From assembly GCF_901000735.1 (NCBI RefSeq), contig NC_081543.1:25315515-25379514 (forward strand): a stretch of DNA of 64,000 nt, given 5' to 3'. The DNA is from Corylus avellana. Lineage: Eukaryota; Streptophyta; Magnoliopsida; Fagales; Betulaceae. This document shows, in pieces, positions 1 to 12,899 of the stretch. The notes below the pieces were generated by a model. It was given only the letters and a program-made list of their open reading frames with translations. It made no database searches and was not told the origin of the DNA. Made by a program: the position numbers and the translations under genes. Within the stretch, counting starts at the first letter, position 1. Each line of letters begins with the position of its first letter.

Positions 1-7
1 TATACAG

Positions 8-3000
8 ATTCAGAGCAAATATGGTAGTGCCAACAAAGAATCTGTAAGATTTCCCTAATTGATTCTGAGTGTGTTCTTGTGTGGTGTATGAATTGTGTTA
101 AGTTCTCAATACTGTCATGATCCTCTACGATTGAACTTTGTGACAATTTGTTCTGATATGATTTGTGTGCATGATGAATTAAATATTTGACTTCCTTGTC
201 TTTATTTTCTTCAATTGGTGATCTTGGTTTGTAGTCTTTTAAAAGGTCTACTTCAGAGTCAACACTGGAGCGATTGTCTGGCATATTTGGATCATTTTCA
301 ATCCTTCCACCAAGGGAGGAACCTAAAGGTATATATAATGAACAAGTGTTTCTTTTTATTCTGGTAAACCAAGGGTGGTGAATGATTTCTTATCATTTAA
401 TGTTAAACATTATGTACCTCACAGATTTGGTTCAATAGAACCACTGTTACATATAAATTAGTTGTCAATGAAGCTATATTTTCTGTGATATTTCATATTA
501 CTTTTGTGCCTAATTCTGTAATGCATATCCAACCCGTACAGCAACATGAGTAGCCCCAGCATATTCTCCCCCCCTCCCCACTCCCCAAAAAATAATAATA
601 ATAATTTACATGCCCTCCCACCAAAAATAAATAAATAAAGACTAAAAAAAGTCTACCCTAAACCCCCAAAAAAGTACATGACTTTTTAAGTCCAAGCCCA
701 AGCTAGCCCTCCCAAAAACTCCAAAAGAGTTATATGAAAAAGGCCTCTCACAACCTAATTCTTGAAATAAAAAAGTTCATGGATTTTTTAAGCCCAAACC
801 TAAAAGCTCCTAAGCTAGCCACCAAAATTTCCAAAAAATAAAAATAAAAAATCCTTACGATGGCCCGGCCTCCTGAAAAATTAATTACATAGAATGGCCT
901 CTCAAAACATAACATGACTTGTTTTTGACACTTAGCTAATCTCATTGTATTGTGTTATTTTGGCCGAGTTATAGATACAGTTAACTGCTTTAGATGTCCC
1001 TAGGCCCCCATATAGGTCACACCCACATTGACTCACAATACAAAACTTGCTAAATTGTTTGGTTGTCTAGGTGCTTTAATATTTGGGTGTAGCCATATAA
1101 TCAAGTGAAAGCAACTACCAAGCCCCGTTCATGATATTGATTGTTTATTTTTTCTGTGGACAACATGATGGTTTTTATTTTTTTTGAAGCATATTATGTT
1201 AATTGTTGCTGTATTGGTCTTCTTGTTTTTTCTTTTCTTTTCTTTTTATAGGTTACTTCTTCAGGTTTTTTTTTTTTTTTTTTAACAAAACAAAACAAAG
1301 AATTGGTTACCTAATCAATTTTTTGTCAAAGAAAAAATTCCGACATCAAAGTTTGTATTTTTTTTTAACTTGTGTACATATTTATGTCAATTTACTGGAA
1401 GAATAAGTAATATCAATTGCATGAGATAAAACAATTTACTAAGAAAAAATATAATATTATTTTATTAATTCGACCCTTTCCCCGTAGAAAAATTCTAGCT
1501 CCGTCACTGTGTGCGGCTCACATTGGTACAATTTTGACAATTACATCACAATGCCATACTTTCCCCGAGAAGTTTTGGGTTCCACGCATGACAAATGATT
1601 GTTTGGTAGTGTTGATTTCATTTTCTGCAAACATGCAGAACTGCAAAATCTGATAAGTTTAGTTGCTAGGATATATTTGTTACCATATTTAGGTAGTCTA
1701 TAACATGTATATTGATATTATCGTGCTTGACTCAATCAGGATATATATATCATATATTCTATGATTCTGATATTATGTTGTAGCTCTGACCAAAAAAGTT
1801 TATTATCAGGTACATTACGGAGGCAAAGCAGTGGGGCGGATATCAGATCAAGGTATTCTAGGGTAGATGTCCTTATGGATGACAAAGTTCCCTCTTTGTA
1901 TTTCTTTGTATTTTTAATTATTATTTTGTTCACTAGTTGCAGGCCAACAGAAGGTTCTTCTTATCCTCCTAAACTTCGTAGGAATGCCTCTGCTTCAGCT
2001 AATATCAGCAACCTCACTTTGCAAAGCACTCCTACAAATCCAGGTTTTCTGAACAAAGAGATTTATTTATTAAAGATTGCAGATCATTATGTGGTTATAC
2101 AAGAAAGTGAAAGGAACAATGTAGTTTGTCATGTATGAAACAAACATTGTATTGAACTATTGATGCAATGCATTAATACGAAGTCATGCTTTGTGATGCA
2201 TACTTTAATCCTAGAATGTCCATTTAACAATGTGCAATCTTTAATTTTCTAGCTCCTCTCAAGCGCACAAGCAGCTGGTCCTTTGATGAGAAGCTTCTTA
2301 TACAGTCTCTCTACAAGGTACTGTCTTTTTGTTGTGAATTACAGCAGCAAGTCAAGGACCACCTGCTACCATGTACTTGCTTATGATTATTTAGTTAGGC
2401 TGTAGGTTTGAATCCTGACTCGTTACCTCATGAAGATATTGATAGGTGGAAATCCATTGTGGAATTCTTTTGCAGGTTTTGGTTTTTGTGTCAAAAACCA
2501 CTCCCATTGTGCTATATCTTAGGGATATTGATAACTTCTTGTTTAGATCACGAAGGACATGTAACTTGTTCCAGAAAATGTTGGAGAAACTGTCTGGATC
2601 AGTGCTGATCCTTGGTTCACGAATTGTGAATCATGACAATGACTTAGGAGATGTGGATGAGAGGGTTACTGCTCTCTTCCCTTACAATATTGAGATCAGA
2701 CCCCCGGAAGATGAATCCCATCTTGTCAGCTGGAAATCTCAATTGGAGGAGGATATGAAGATGATCCAGGTTCAGGATAACAGAATCCACATCATGGAAG
2801 TACTTACATCAAATGATCTTGATTGTGAAGATCTGGATACAATCTGTATGACAGACACTATGGTTCTTAGTAACTATATAGAAGAGATTGTGGTATCAGC
2901 AATTTCTTATCATTTAATGAATAACAAAGATCCTGATTACAGGAATGGAAAACTTGTTATATCATCTGATAGGTAAGATTAGCAATTTTAATGGTGTCCC

Positions 3001-3387
3001 AACGATTTAGGCTCTATGTACTTACACGTTGCTCTGGAACAGTTTGTCCCATGGATTGAGTATCTTCCACGAAGGGAAATCCAGTGGCAAAGATACGTTA
3101 AAGTTGGAAGCACAAGCTGAAACATCTAAGGTCCGTTGGACTTCATGTTTGTTTGTGAAGTTTAGGAATAACAGATGTGGTATAAAACCAGACTAACCAG
3201 TATGATCTGTTTCTGCTTCTTTTGCACTAATTACAGAATGCAGTAGGGGAAGCGGCTGTAGGCATGAAGCCGGAAACAAAGGCTGAAAGCACAGGTCCTG
3301 AACACAAAAGTGAAGTTGCATCAGCTTCAGTGCCAAAGACGGATGGCAATAATTCAGTTCCATCAACAAAAGCTCCAGTAAGGCTTT

Positions 3388-3419
<32 letters not shown>

Positions 3420-5167
3420 TTTTCCATTTTTTCCTTTTCTGTGTGTGTTTTTTTTTCTTTATATATATTTAGAAATTGTGACTGATTTATAGAAAACCTA
3501 CACACCTGCACGCATGTGTACACAACAAACTCTCTCTAGGACAAAATTGTGAAACCCCAAATACTTGTATTAAGAACATAAGGTATTCGGAGAATACATT
3601 TAGTTGTATAATAGTAATCAATTTTACATTGTGTATAATTTTCTCATTGACTACTTTCTGTGAATATTTATATTGAAGTTTTTCTGAAATTCACTTCCTA
3701 ACAGGAACCTGACAATGAATTTGAGAAACGCATTAGGCCAGAGGTTATACCAGCAAATGAGATTGATGTAACCTTTGCTGATATTGGTGCCTTAGACGAT
3801 ATCAAAGAGTCCCTTCAGGAACTAGTAATGCTCCCTCTTCGAAGACCAGAACTCTTCACCGGAGGCCTTTTAAAACCTTGCAGGGGAATATTGCTATTTG
3901 GGCCCCCTGGCACCGGGAAGACAATGATGGCTAAGGCCATTGCCAAGGAGGCCGGAGCAAGCTTCATAAACGTATCCATGTCTACTATCACTTCTAAATG
4001 GTTTGGTGAAGATGAGAAGAACGTTCGAGCTTTATTCACACTGGCAGCCAAGGTCTCTCCGACTATTATATTTGTGGATGAGGTTGATAGCATGCTTGGG
4101 CAGCGGACCAGAGTTGGAGAGCATGAAGCCATGCGGAAGATAAAGAATGAGTTCATGACTCACTGGGATGGGCTCTTGACAAAACCGGGTGAGCGCATTC
4201 TTGTTCTTGCTGCAACAAACAGGCCATTTGACCTTGATGAAGCAATTATTAGGCGCTTTGAACGGAGGTACATCTACATACTTGGTGACTTGTATGGTTT
4301 TGCCATTAGACTCCTTACCTGCCAATATAAAGTCACATTTTTGCATTACCATTCTAAATTTGCTTTAAGAATGCAATTTTACAGCTGTGAGAACAATCTC
4401 ATTACACCGAAGATTGCAGTGCTAAATATAGGTCATTTTTGTAGAATAATGTTACTGTTATTGGCATGAAAGCCAATTTTCTCTACATTTGATTTCCCAA
4501 TGAAAGTAGCTATCAAGCCACTTAAACAATACTTCAACTTATCCTCATAAGATTTTACTGGTGAATATGGACCCAACAGATATACTAATGAATCTACAAT
4601 TTCTCTGAGAATCATTTCTGCCTAAAGTGATGTCTACTTCAATGCACAGAATTTTGGTGGGATTGCCATCCGTGGAGAATAGGGAAATGATATTGAGAAC
4701 TCTCTTGGCAAAGGAAAAGGTGGAAGAAGGACTAGACTTTAAGGAGCTAGCATCTATGACAGACGGATATACAGGAAGTGATCTGAAGGTTTGCATTTAA
4801 TAAAAGCTTTGATTTTTTTATTTGTAATCAGGTGTTGTTAACTAGGTGCAACTGTTTGAAACAGAACTTGTGTACGACAGCTGCTTATCGGCCAGTTAGA
4901 GAGCTAATACAGCAAGAGAGACTGAAGGATTTGGTAAGTGTAGCATCCATTTTAATTCTACTACCTAAATGCTTCATAGAGTAATTTCAATGTAGATTCT
5001 ACTTCTGAACTCTTTTTTGCAGGAGAAAAAGCAGAGAGCTGCAGAAGGGAAAGAAGTCCAATCTAAAGATTCAGGAGGTGCTTCAGACACAAAAGAACGT
5101 CAGGAGGAAAGAGTAATTACCCTTAGGCCATTGAATATGGAAGACTTGAGGCTAGCAAAAAATCAGG

Positions 5168-5203
<36 letters not shown>

Positions 5204-5534
5204 CATTGCGGTTACTTATTTTCTAAGGTCCACTTTGGTTATCTTCCCCCGGGGTCCTTATCTTGATTGTGTTAGCTATATAGCCCTGAATTTGATATGG
5301 TTCTGGATTATAGATTCAGGGTTAATGTTTATGCTGTGGAATAGGATTGAGATTGATTTTATGTATGCCCTAGCCAATTCAAGATTTTGTGATCCATACC
5401 ATCTGCTGTTTGGAATGAAGGTTGCTGCAAGCTTTGCTTCTGAAGGATCTATAATGGGTGAGTTGAATCAATGGAACGATTTGTATGGGGAAGGGGGTTC
5501 GAGGAAGAAGCAGCAGTTATCGTATTTCTTATGA
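8..5534 (+). CDS. DAA1: AAA+ ATPase, DAA1/At1g64110-like, 5' end missing
   Basis: The exons read 8-43, 235-328, 1810-1852, 1943-2043, 2253-2317, 2476-2972, 3043-3130, 3237-3377, 3705-4267, 4650-4788, 4865-4933, 5023-5166 and 5421-5534. All internal junctions are GT-AG and keep frame, giving 697 codons plus stop; the family is normally about 830 residues, so roughly 130 N-terminal residues lie off the window. The large exon 3705-4267 holds the ATPase core: Walker A GPPGTGKT at about 3900-3923, Walker [10 protein letters not shown] near 4066-4092, sensor-1 ATNRPFD, and the arginine pair in FERR at the exon end. A C-terminal AAA lid follows, and the protein ends [12 protein letters not shown], a tail I associate with this plant clade. 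Exon 2476-2972 belongs to the family's N-terminal, degenerate AAA-like half. Such proteins are thought to remodel protein complexes; Arabidopsis DAA1 is a DUO1 target in pollen. The exact orthologue is inferred. Confidence 0.93.
3385..3420. repeat. (CTTT)n microsatellite in an intron
   Basis: An uninterrupted run of about nine TTTC units starts 8 bases after the splice donor of the exon ending at 3377, inside the AAA ATPase gene. Confidence 0.9.
5169..5201. repeat. (CT)n microsatellite next to a splice donor
   Basis: About 16 CT units begin directly after the GTAT donor of the exon ending at 5166. It is a likely polymorphic marker and may act as a pyrimidine tract beside the donor. Confidence 0.9.
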
Positions 5535-6100
5535 TCATACGAGTGCCGGAAGAACGATCTTTACTACAGCGAGCACCGTTCACTTTTTTGGCCAAACCCT
5601 TTTTTTTTCCTTGGACCAGAAAGTTCCTCTCATTGGTAAGAGGGAGTTGAAGCAATCAACAAACAAAATGCAGATGCTTGTCCAGTCCACCAAGCCCTAA
5701 TTACTGCAGGTAATTACAAATATGGAAAATGTTACTATAGTTCTGCTAGGGTTATGCTTGTATAATATGCTTCAGATGGATCTTTTTTACGTTTTTCGCT
5801 GCTTGATTCTGAGAATAAGAACAGCACACACCCCCGGACAACAAAACCGACACACGGCTGTGTTAAGAAGTGTTGTTAGGAAATAGATTTCTTAGTCCTC
5901 AGAGGTTGAGAGAATTATAGTGAAAGCAATTAGGAGATCCTTGGGCCTCTTAGGCATGCTTGGACATAGTGCTATGTTGTGAACTTAGATGGGATTCGAG
6001 TATCCAAAGTAACATCGATTCCCAATAATGTATTTGTGGTATTAGATTATTTGTTTATGATAATCAAATGAGTGAATTTTGTTTTCAAATTGTGTAACAT
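5535..6100 (+). other. Probable 3' UTR of the AAA ATPase gene
   Basis: This stretch follows the TGA at 5532-5534, has no conserved reading frame, and is less AT-rich than the DNA beyond it. AATAA-like signals occur near 6026. The transcript end is a guess. Confidence 0.4.
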
Positions 6101-8094
6101 GTGAATAGAATTATGTATGGCTGGCTGGCGGCACTCTTTCCGCACTTTTCTTTTAGATTGATTTGCTTGAAAGGTAAAAATAATTGATAGTTTTAAGAGA
6201 GATGCTATTTTTCCATCTTCATCATCCATATTGTTTCAAATCTATCATTGAATTTACATGGTAAATTTGAAAAAGAGATGAACGAAAGATCTCTAATTTT
6301 TAAAGGTTTTGCTCGAAGGTTTATAAATTGAGTAGTAACTTTTTTACAACACCGAGTGGCAGTATCTGATAGGAGGAAACGGATCATGGAGAACAACTAG
6401 GGTATTTAGGAGGGGTAAAATGGTCAAAAAAGAAAAAGAGAAAGACCATTTTACCCCTTCTAGATTCTCAACAGCTAAAAGAAAATTCTAGTAGCCTTGA
6501 GTCTCGGGTTGATACGTGTCAACAAGAAGAATTAATTCAAATTTGTTCTAGTAAATGCTTTTTTATTCTTTTTAGACCCGTCTTTTTTCTTGATATGAAT
6601 ATAGGAAACCGTCTCTTACGGCCTTCCGCTTGTTTCATTCAAACGAGTCTTTGCTCTATTCTTTTTTCTTTTTCTTTCAATATGGGACAGAAAGTGGCTG
6701 ATTTAACAAAGAGAACGATTGCCATCCATTGAATTTTTAAAAAAAAAAACTATGGGAATCCAACGTGAAGGACACGTGAACCTTTTCAAAATTGCCACAC
6801 AACAATTTGTAAGAAAGATCTTCCACGTTCGGAAGAATACCGTCTCCGCCCAGAAAAATTATCTTGAAATTTTTATATTCACCCGTGGAAGTAACGGTAT
6901 GATTCTTTTCAGTCTGACCCGTAATCTACAAGATATCATATTTTAAGAAGCTCCATATATGAGCGGAAAATATGTTATTTAAATCAGAGCTAAACGTACA
7001 CACTTCCAAGTTCCAACTATATTTTACTACAGTTTCAAAAAAAAAAAAAAAAACCTATATATTTTACTACAAGAGAAAAAACATATAATAATCGTATGAT
7101 ACCTATTACCTACCAAGTCAGTCATTAAACGATCAAATTTATTTATCAAATTTTAATGCTTAATTTTTTAAAATTTTATTATTTAATACCCAAACATTTT
7201 CCCTCCTTTATATAGCAATTACACATGGATGTTCCAATCCTTGATGTGAAGCACAAGTTAGTCTCCCAAGTGAGATGGTGATCTGAATTCTAAATTAGGT
7301 GAACTGTTCATCGAGACGAAAAAAAAAAATCACCTTAAAATGCTTCTTTTCCACCTATCAAAAGACGAGACTTTTATCTCAAAACTTTTTTACACATCAC
7401 CTTTACAGAATTTTTCAAGGAAATCTTAATCCCTACCAAGTGTATAAGAAAATACCCTATGAAGCAAATGCTTTGTTTTTCATAATAAAAAATAAATAAT
7501 TCAACAATTTGACGGAACGTCAAATGACCAGGTTATGCGAGCATAATGTTCTCTTTTTGGATCAATTCATAATGCTAAACACAATACGAAATAAACTTCC
7601 ACTGAAATCCCCCCAACAACAAATAAAGCCTAGGAATTTAACAGGGCACTACAGTCCAATTACTTCACCTAAAAAATCCACGGCCCAGCAGGAAGAATTG
7701 GAAAGGAAAAGATTGACAGACTAATTATATCTACGGTTAAGATCACTGCACCCAAAGGGCCAATGCAAGGCAAACCTAATGCAGAAAAACACCAAATCCA
7801 ACATAAATTTGAAATAGAATGAACACGATGAATGTACATGGCACTAATTAATATGCAAATATATAAAAGTAACATATCACCAGGTCACCAAATAGACCCA
7901 TTTAAAATGAGCCATATGTATGTTGCAAAACCAAGTACTAGAAAAAAAACCCATATCAATCCACGTTGTGAACCCGAAGACCATAAAACAATAAAAAAGA
8001 TAACAGGGTTCTAGACAATCATGGATAAAAACTCGCACCACCTTCACAAAACACTGTCAGAGCTATATGAAATGGCCATGAAGTCTTTGACACT
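6101..8094. other. Intergenic DNA between convergent genes
   Basis: The AAA ATPase (+) and the reticulon gene (-) point toward each other across this 2 kb. I see no coding exon. It holds a short hairpin (6411-6458), A- and T-runs, and toward 7850-8094 the probable 3' UTR of the reticulon gene. Confidence 0.6.
6411..6458. repeat. Hairpin with perfect 15-bp arms
   Basis: AGGGGTAAAATGGTC at 6411-6425 is exactly reverse-complemented at 6444-6458, with an A/G-rich 18-base loop. It could be a MITE relic or a transcript-end structure. Confidence 0.7.
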
Positions 8095-10224
8095 CTAATC
8101 CTTCTTCCTATCCTTCAATGGGCCCCTAGGAATCTTGCTCAGAACCTTTGAATCAAAAACTACGTACTGCTTCTTGATCTCACCATGTGCCTTCTCAGCA
8201 AATGCGTCCACATGGCCCTCATACTTCTCATAGAGCACGGGCACCGTGTGTAGCAAAACAAATGCTGCAATAAAATCAAGAAACTACTGTGTTAAGAGCT
8301 AATCTGTTCATGTTTTAACTAATTATATATCAACCCCATTAGATTACCTATGTAGAACAAGGTCAAGAAGTTGCACCAGTGCCCCACAACAGACAAAATC
8401 CACAAGCCAGCAATCACCTAATTCGTCACATCATTCCCAAATAGAGGGTCAGCATTAACCATGTATAAGAAAACATAGCTCAAAACTACAATACAAACAA
8501 AGATTGCAGTTTATGGAACTCAAGAATCATATACTTGAATAAAACGAAAGAAATGTTATTTAGTAGACTGCGATACAACTGTCATACTTCGACCAGAAAG
8601 ACGTGACAGTAAAAATTAATCATTAATTTTTCATTTTACAAGCCCTTTGTTGATTCAAAGGCTAATTTTTTCTAGCACATTATCTTAGTTGTATGACATT
8701 CATATAACAGTTCACTAAATAACATTACTCATACAACAATTATCATGCAATTGTACATGGAACTATTTGGTCACTCTCAAGTTCTCCCAGAAATGAGCTA
8801 CAATGCCAAATATCATCAATAAAGTACAATCACAAATACAGATATGAACATACAGATAGGAACTTCTTCAAGTCTCTTCCCGATGCAATATCACGCAAAA
8901 CTCCAAAAGCACGATTGATCTCTATCCTCACTGCAGCAGCAATCTGTAGAACTGGGTCCTCCGGGATATGGAATTCCGGAATACGTGGTGGACTCCTAAT
9001 TGATCAAAACAGAAGTAAGAACCAATTGAACAAAAGGAGAAAAAATTGAAACAATCAAACAACTGCAACCACAGCAGCCTTACTTATTGATGAAGGTGGA
9101 TGCATTGGACCACAAGAACAGAACCGCAAGAACCAGAATCAAGATGTGGCAAACTAGAGTCAGCAAGTGGTATTCAAGTAATTCAAACAGAATCCATAAA
9201 GCAGTTGCACCACCAAGCACTCCTGCTGATATCTTCTTGTTCCTCCACAAGAAAACATCAGCGGCTGTCGCATAAAAAGATCGATTAAATCAACGTCGAG
9301 CTTCAAATTGGTATTTTCATATTTCAAGTAAGAGCTAGTCATTGTAATCATAGTTTTAAACAAAACCTTCAATCATTATTATTCATAAAATACTATTGAA
9401 AAAGTTTATGAACATCAAAAAGGCTTTGCAAAGCTAAAAATAGGAAAACCTTCTGAGAAGCAATCACATCAACAACATTTGAAAGCCAATCAAACTAATC
9501 CTCACAACCTTTCTAACTTTTAGCAACATAGATTGATCGATACCACAAGCTCCACTCCGAAATAAAACCAGATCTAGATCCAGAATGATCGCATCAAAAT
9601 CTCAAAAGGAAATCTCAGCAACTACCAACAACAATAGATGCAGAATAATGGCAATCGCCACCAAAAAAGCATAAATCAGCGCAAAATTTTCCAAAAAATT
9701 AAAAAATAGGCTTAGTTTTAACTCTAAAACGTAACGTTTGCTTAGACCAACACACAAATATTAGCCAAAAATTGCTAATAAAGACAGATTCAGATCGCAT
9801 ATTACTACTACTGCAAACTTTCTCAGCAACTAAACAAATCGCAAAATTACAAATCAAAAAAAAAAAAAAAAAACATTTGAAGCAAATTCAACCAAATTTC
9901 ATCACCACAAATTAAATTAAACAAACAAAAAAAATTTGTATTCAAGCACAATTCCCATTCCATTTCCAAAAAATTTAAAAAAAAAAATTAATTTAACCTA
10001 CGTTTGCCACCACCGAGAACATTGTGCACTGGCTTTTCTCTCCCAAAGAGCTTGTAAGCCTTGGGCTGCGTCGGCGACGGAGAAGAGTGGCTCTTCTTCT
10101 TCTCGTCCTCCGAATCCGACGAAGACGACGACGACGCATCGCCGTGGCCGTGGATCTTCTCCGATATCTTCTCCATCAACGACTCAGCCTTTGGCTCCTC
10201 GTGCAGATGCTGCTCCTCCGCCAT
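8095..10224 (-). CDS. RTNLB: Reticulon-like protein B (RTNLB), complete
   Basis: Five exons on the minus strand (10224-10002, 9264-9084, 8995-8854, 8417-8348, 8264-8095) join with GT-AG borders and correct phases into 261 residues. The start [12 protein letters not shown] opens an acidic, serine-rich cytosolic N-terminus of about 70 residues. The reticulon domain begins at [15 protein letters not shown]. It has two long hydrophobic hairpins (about residues 85-130 and 180-212) that wedge into the cytosolic leaflet of the tubular ER membrane and curve it. The C-terminus ends in a lysine-rich PLKDRKKD, the dilysine-like tail usual in plant RTNLBs. The length fits RTNLB1-8 type proteins (about 250-275 residues). 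The start is fixed by the first ATG after the TATA box and by family length. Which RTNLB number it matches is not resolved; synteny suggests RTNLB3. Confidence 0.95.
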
Positions 10225-10330
10225 AGCTTTTCTCTCACCGAAACCCTAACCGACGATCCAAAATCCCTAACGCTGTCGTTTCGAAACGTCTCGAAACTGC
10301 AAGAAACTCTCACTCCCTCTGTGCGGGGCT

Positions 10331-10338
10331 CTATATAG
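10331..10338 (-). promoter_or_regulatory. TATA box of the reticulon gene
   Basis: CTATATAG, near-palindromic, lies about 107 bp upstream of the RTNLB start codon on the minus strand. This predicts a transcription start near 10300 and a leader of about 80 bases. Confidence 0.6.
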
Positions 10339-10467
10339 TGGCCGAGAGCTTGTGATTGATTAAATCTGGACAGTCGAACAGTGGATCCAAATTAACGGAG
10401 AGCAGGTTAGCTATCTTTATAGGACCGAGGTTAACGGCCGTTAGATTTGACAGATCCGCCAGCGGTA

Positions 10468-10473
10468 CACGTG
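10468..10473. promoter_or_regulatory. G-box (CACGTG), proximal
   Basis: A perfect CACGTG core in ACACGTGT lies about 130 bp upstream of the TATA box of the reticulon gene. Such sites bind bZIP or bHLH factors and can act as ABA-response elements. Confidence 0.5.
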
Positions 10474-10587
10474 TCGAGAGGAGGATAGCGGTGCGTTTGA
10501 AATCGCAGAGCGGATAAGAGGAAAGTCCAATTGTGTGATAGTAAAGGCAAGTGGGAAATGACATAATAAGACGCGTTGATCTTCCGA

Positions 10588-10593
10588 CACGTG
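10588..10593. promoter_or_regulatory. G-box (CACGTG), distal
   Basis: A second CACGTG, in GACACGTGGAC, lies 120 bp beyond the first. A pair at this spacing in one upstream region is the arrangement expected of ABA/light responsive promoters; function is inferred. Confidence 0.5.
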
Positions 10594-11683
10594 GACACCT
10601 TGGGCCGACAGAGCCTTAGTAGTTAAGAAAATAAAACCTTTTTTTTTTTTGAAAAAAGAAAATAACTTATTTTTTAGTTAACTACATTTAATTACCTTAA
10701 CTATTAAGAAAGTCTTAAATACATTTACTACTCTAATTAAAATTGGTTTTCTAATATTCTCTTCAATGTTTTAATTTTTACAATATAATATTTTTCTTAA
10801 TCTATCATTAAAGTGGCAATGTTCTCCTTCCGCAATGCACAAATGACAAAAATACCCTTCATAAAATAAAATTTACTTTTTTTTTTTAATCTTTAATCTT
10901 ATGAAGGAATTTTTTTTTTTTTTTATCGCAAAAAAAATAATCTCAATGATGAATTGGTGGAACATTAAAAAAATTAAAATATAATGAGAACATTACAAAA
11001 GGAAGCAAGGGCTAGAAGATTTTTCAGTGATCGAATTCAATAATACCACTTTTAATTTTTAATTTTTTCTGTTGAACTTAATACTACCAATTATTTAGCC
11101 TATGGTTTTATCAAATTGAATACTACTGTTTATCTAGTCTAAAGATTTGTGTAAAAGGGCAAAAGGGACTTTTAGGGTATTATTATGTAAAATTTTATTT
11201 TAAAATTATATGCTTAGAATTATACTATATCAACATTTTATCAGCTTTATGAATTCAATACTTATTATATTGTATTGTGTTTTAAAAATAATAATAATTT
11301 TTAATATGGTAAAATCTTAATCTTAATTTTAAAAAAAAAATTAAAATATTTATATAAAAATATCTTAAAAACTATAGAGAAACTTCTACATCTCATATAA
11401 CATTTTAATTACATTTTAATAATAATCCAAGAGAATGTCATTGTCAAACGTCAGCCTCATGCCGACTAATTATAAAACCTTGTAAAACCGACTAGGCACC
11501 ATTAGACTAGGATTTATGATGCTTATAATTAGGGCGTTGAAATTAATAAAATTCAATACCCTACAAAGAGAAGGTTATATATAATAATATAAATAACCCA
11601 ACTTGTTTTCAGTAGTTTAAGATGCGGAACTTACCTATCAGATCCCGTAACCCCTCTCATTTATATCGCTCAAATTTCACTTA

Positions 11684-11861
11684 GAATATGTTTAAAATTG
11701 TCTTTAAAAAATAGAATTTTTAAATTAAAAATTGTTTTTTTGACAATTTTTAGAGTAAAAAGTCAAATAAATATTTTAAAATTTTTTTATAAAAAAATGT
11801 CAGCTTTTTATTTGGCACATCTTTTTTAAACTGTCTAATACAATTCTAAACATGCTCGGAA
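11684..11861. mobile_element. MITE-like foldback remnant
   Basis: The left end ATATGTTTAAAATTGTC is imperfectly inverted in the right end CAATTCTAAACATGC, about 175 bp apart with an AT-rich interior. No clear target duplication is seen. Confidence 0.4.
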
Positions 11862-12272
11862 ATTCAAAACAATCTGGTTATAAAAAATCTCATCCCTGTG
11901 CTACCTACATGGTGTGATAGGCATAGAACCACCTAGATGATGTGATAGGCATGCATCTAATGGGATTAGGGATGGAACCATCCCCCCAAGTGTGTGGTCG
12001 TTACAAAAATTTTAAAAATATCTCTAAATTCTTTTTTTTTTTTTTTTTTAACAAAATAGATCTTTTAAAATTAAATTTTTATCTTAAAAAATATATATAT
12101 TAATTTTGCCCCACACCTAAACTTTTTATCCCACCCACCCCAACTATCGCTGCATCAATAGAATCTGGACCCTCATATCAGCTGCTTCCACGGTGTGAAC
12201 TGGGTCCCGCTTGACTAACTTTGAAGGCATTAATCCCAAACCCCCACAATCAAAGGAAAAAAATTAAAAAGA

Positions 12273-12277
<5 letters not shown>

Positions 12278-12313
<36 letters not shown>
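12278..12313. repeat. (AT)n microsatellite
   Basis: An uninterrupted run of about 18 AT units in intergenic DNA. Confidence 0.95.
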
Positions 12314-12316
<3 letters not shown>

Positions 12317-12339
12317 GGATCTTTTGAGGAAGTCTAGGT

Positions 12340-12765
12340 TAGAGCATCTCTAGTAAGAGTTTTCATTTTATTATTCAAAATACAATTTTTTTTTTTTTAT
12401 TTTAACTACTAGTTTTTTACTACACACTCCAACGATAATATATATTTTAACTATCTATTCTAATTAAATATTATTTTTTTAGTATTATTTTAGTAATTTT
12501 TTATCATTTTCTTGTCTTCTCTATAAAAAGAGATAGAGAGAGAAAGAGAGAGAAAAAATTAAAAAAATAGAAAGAAAGATAAAATATAATAACATATTAC
12601 TTACAAGTCGCTACAATAACTAGTAAATATGAAAGTTCATTGTAACAATAGTAGAAAAATCTTCTATTTTACAGTATCTGTTTGAGCAAGAAAAATTAAC
12701 AAAATAACTAAATTTAACTAAAAAGCTAATTTAAAAACACAGTTGAAAATACTCTAAACATGACC
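12340..12765. mobile_element. Possible MITE with GAGCATCT-type end
   Basis: GTTAGAGCATCTCTAG at the left resembles the end of the element at 32641. A diverged inverted match lies near 12745-12765. The interior is AT-rich with no reading frame. Confidence 0.3.
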
Positions 12766-12899
12766 GGGAAAGATGTTAAATGGCGGAGATGAGTGTGTTC
12801 TTTTAAAGTAGTTTACCAATATTTTGTGTTTGAAATTATTTGTTAATTATTTTGTTCGTAGAAAGCATTGCCGAGCCCAATAAGTACTGGTTTTTTTGA

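Noticed and set aside
3815..4156. Minus-strand frame opposite the AAA domain
   Set aside because: It is the shadow of a strongly conserved coding exon.
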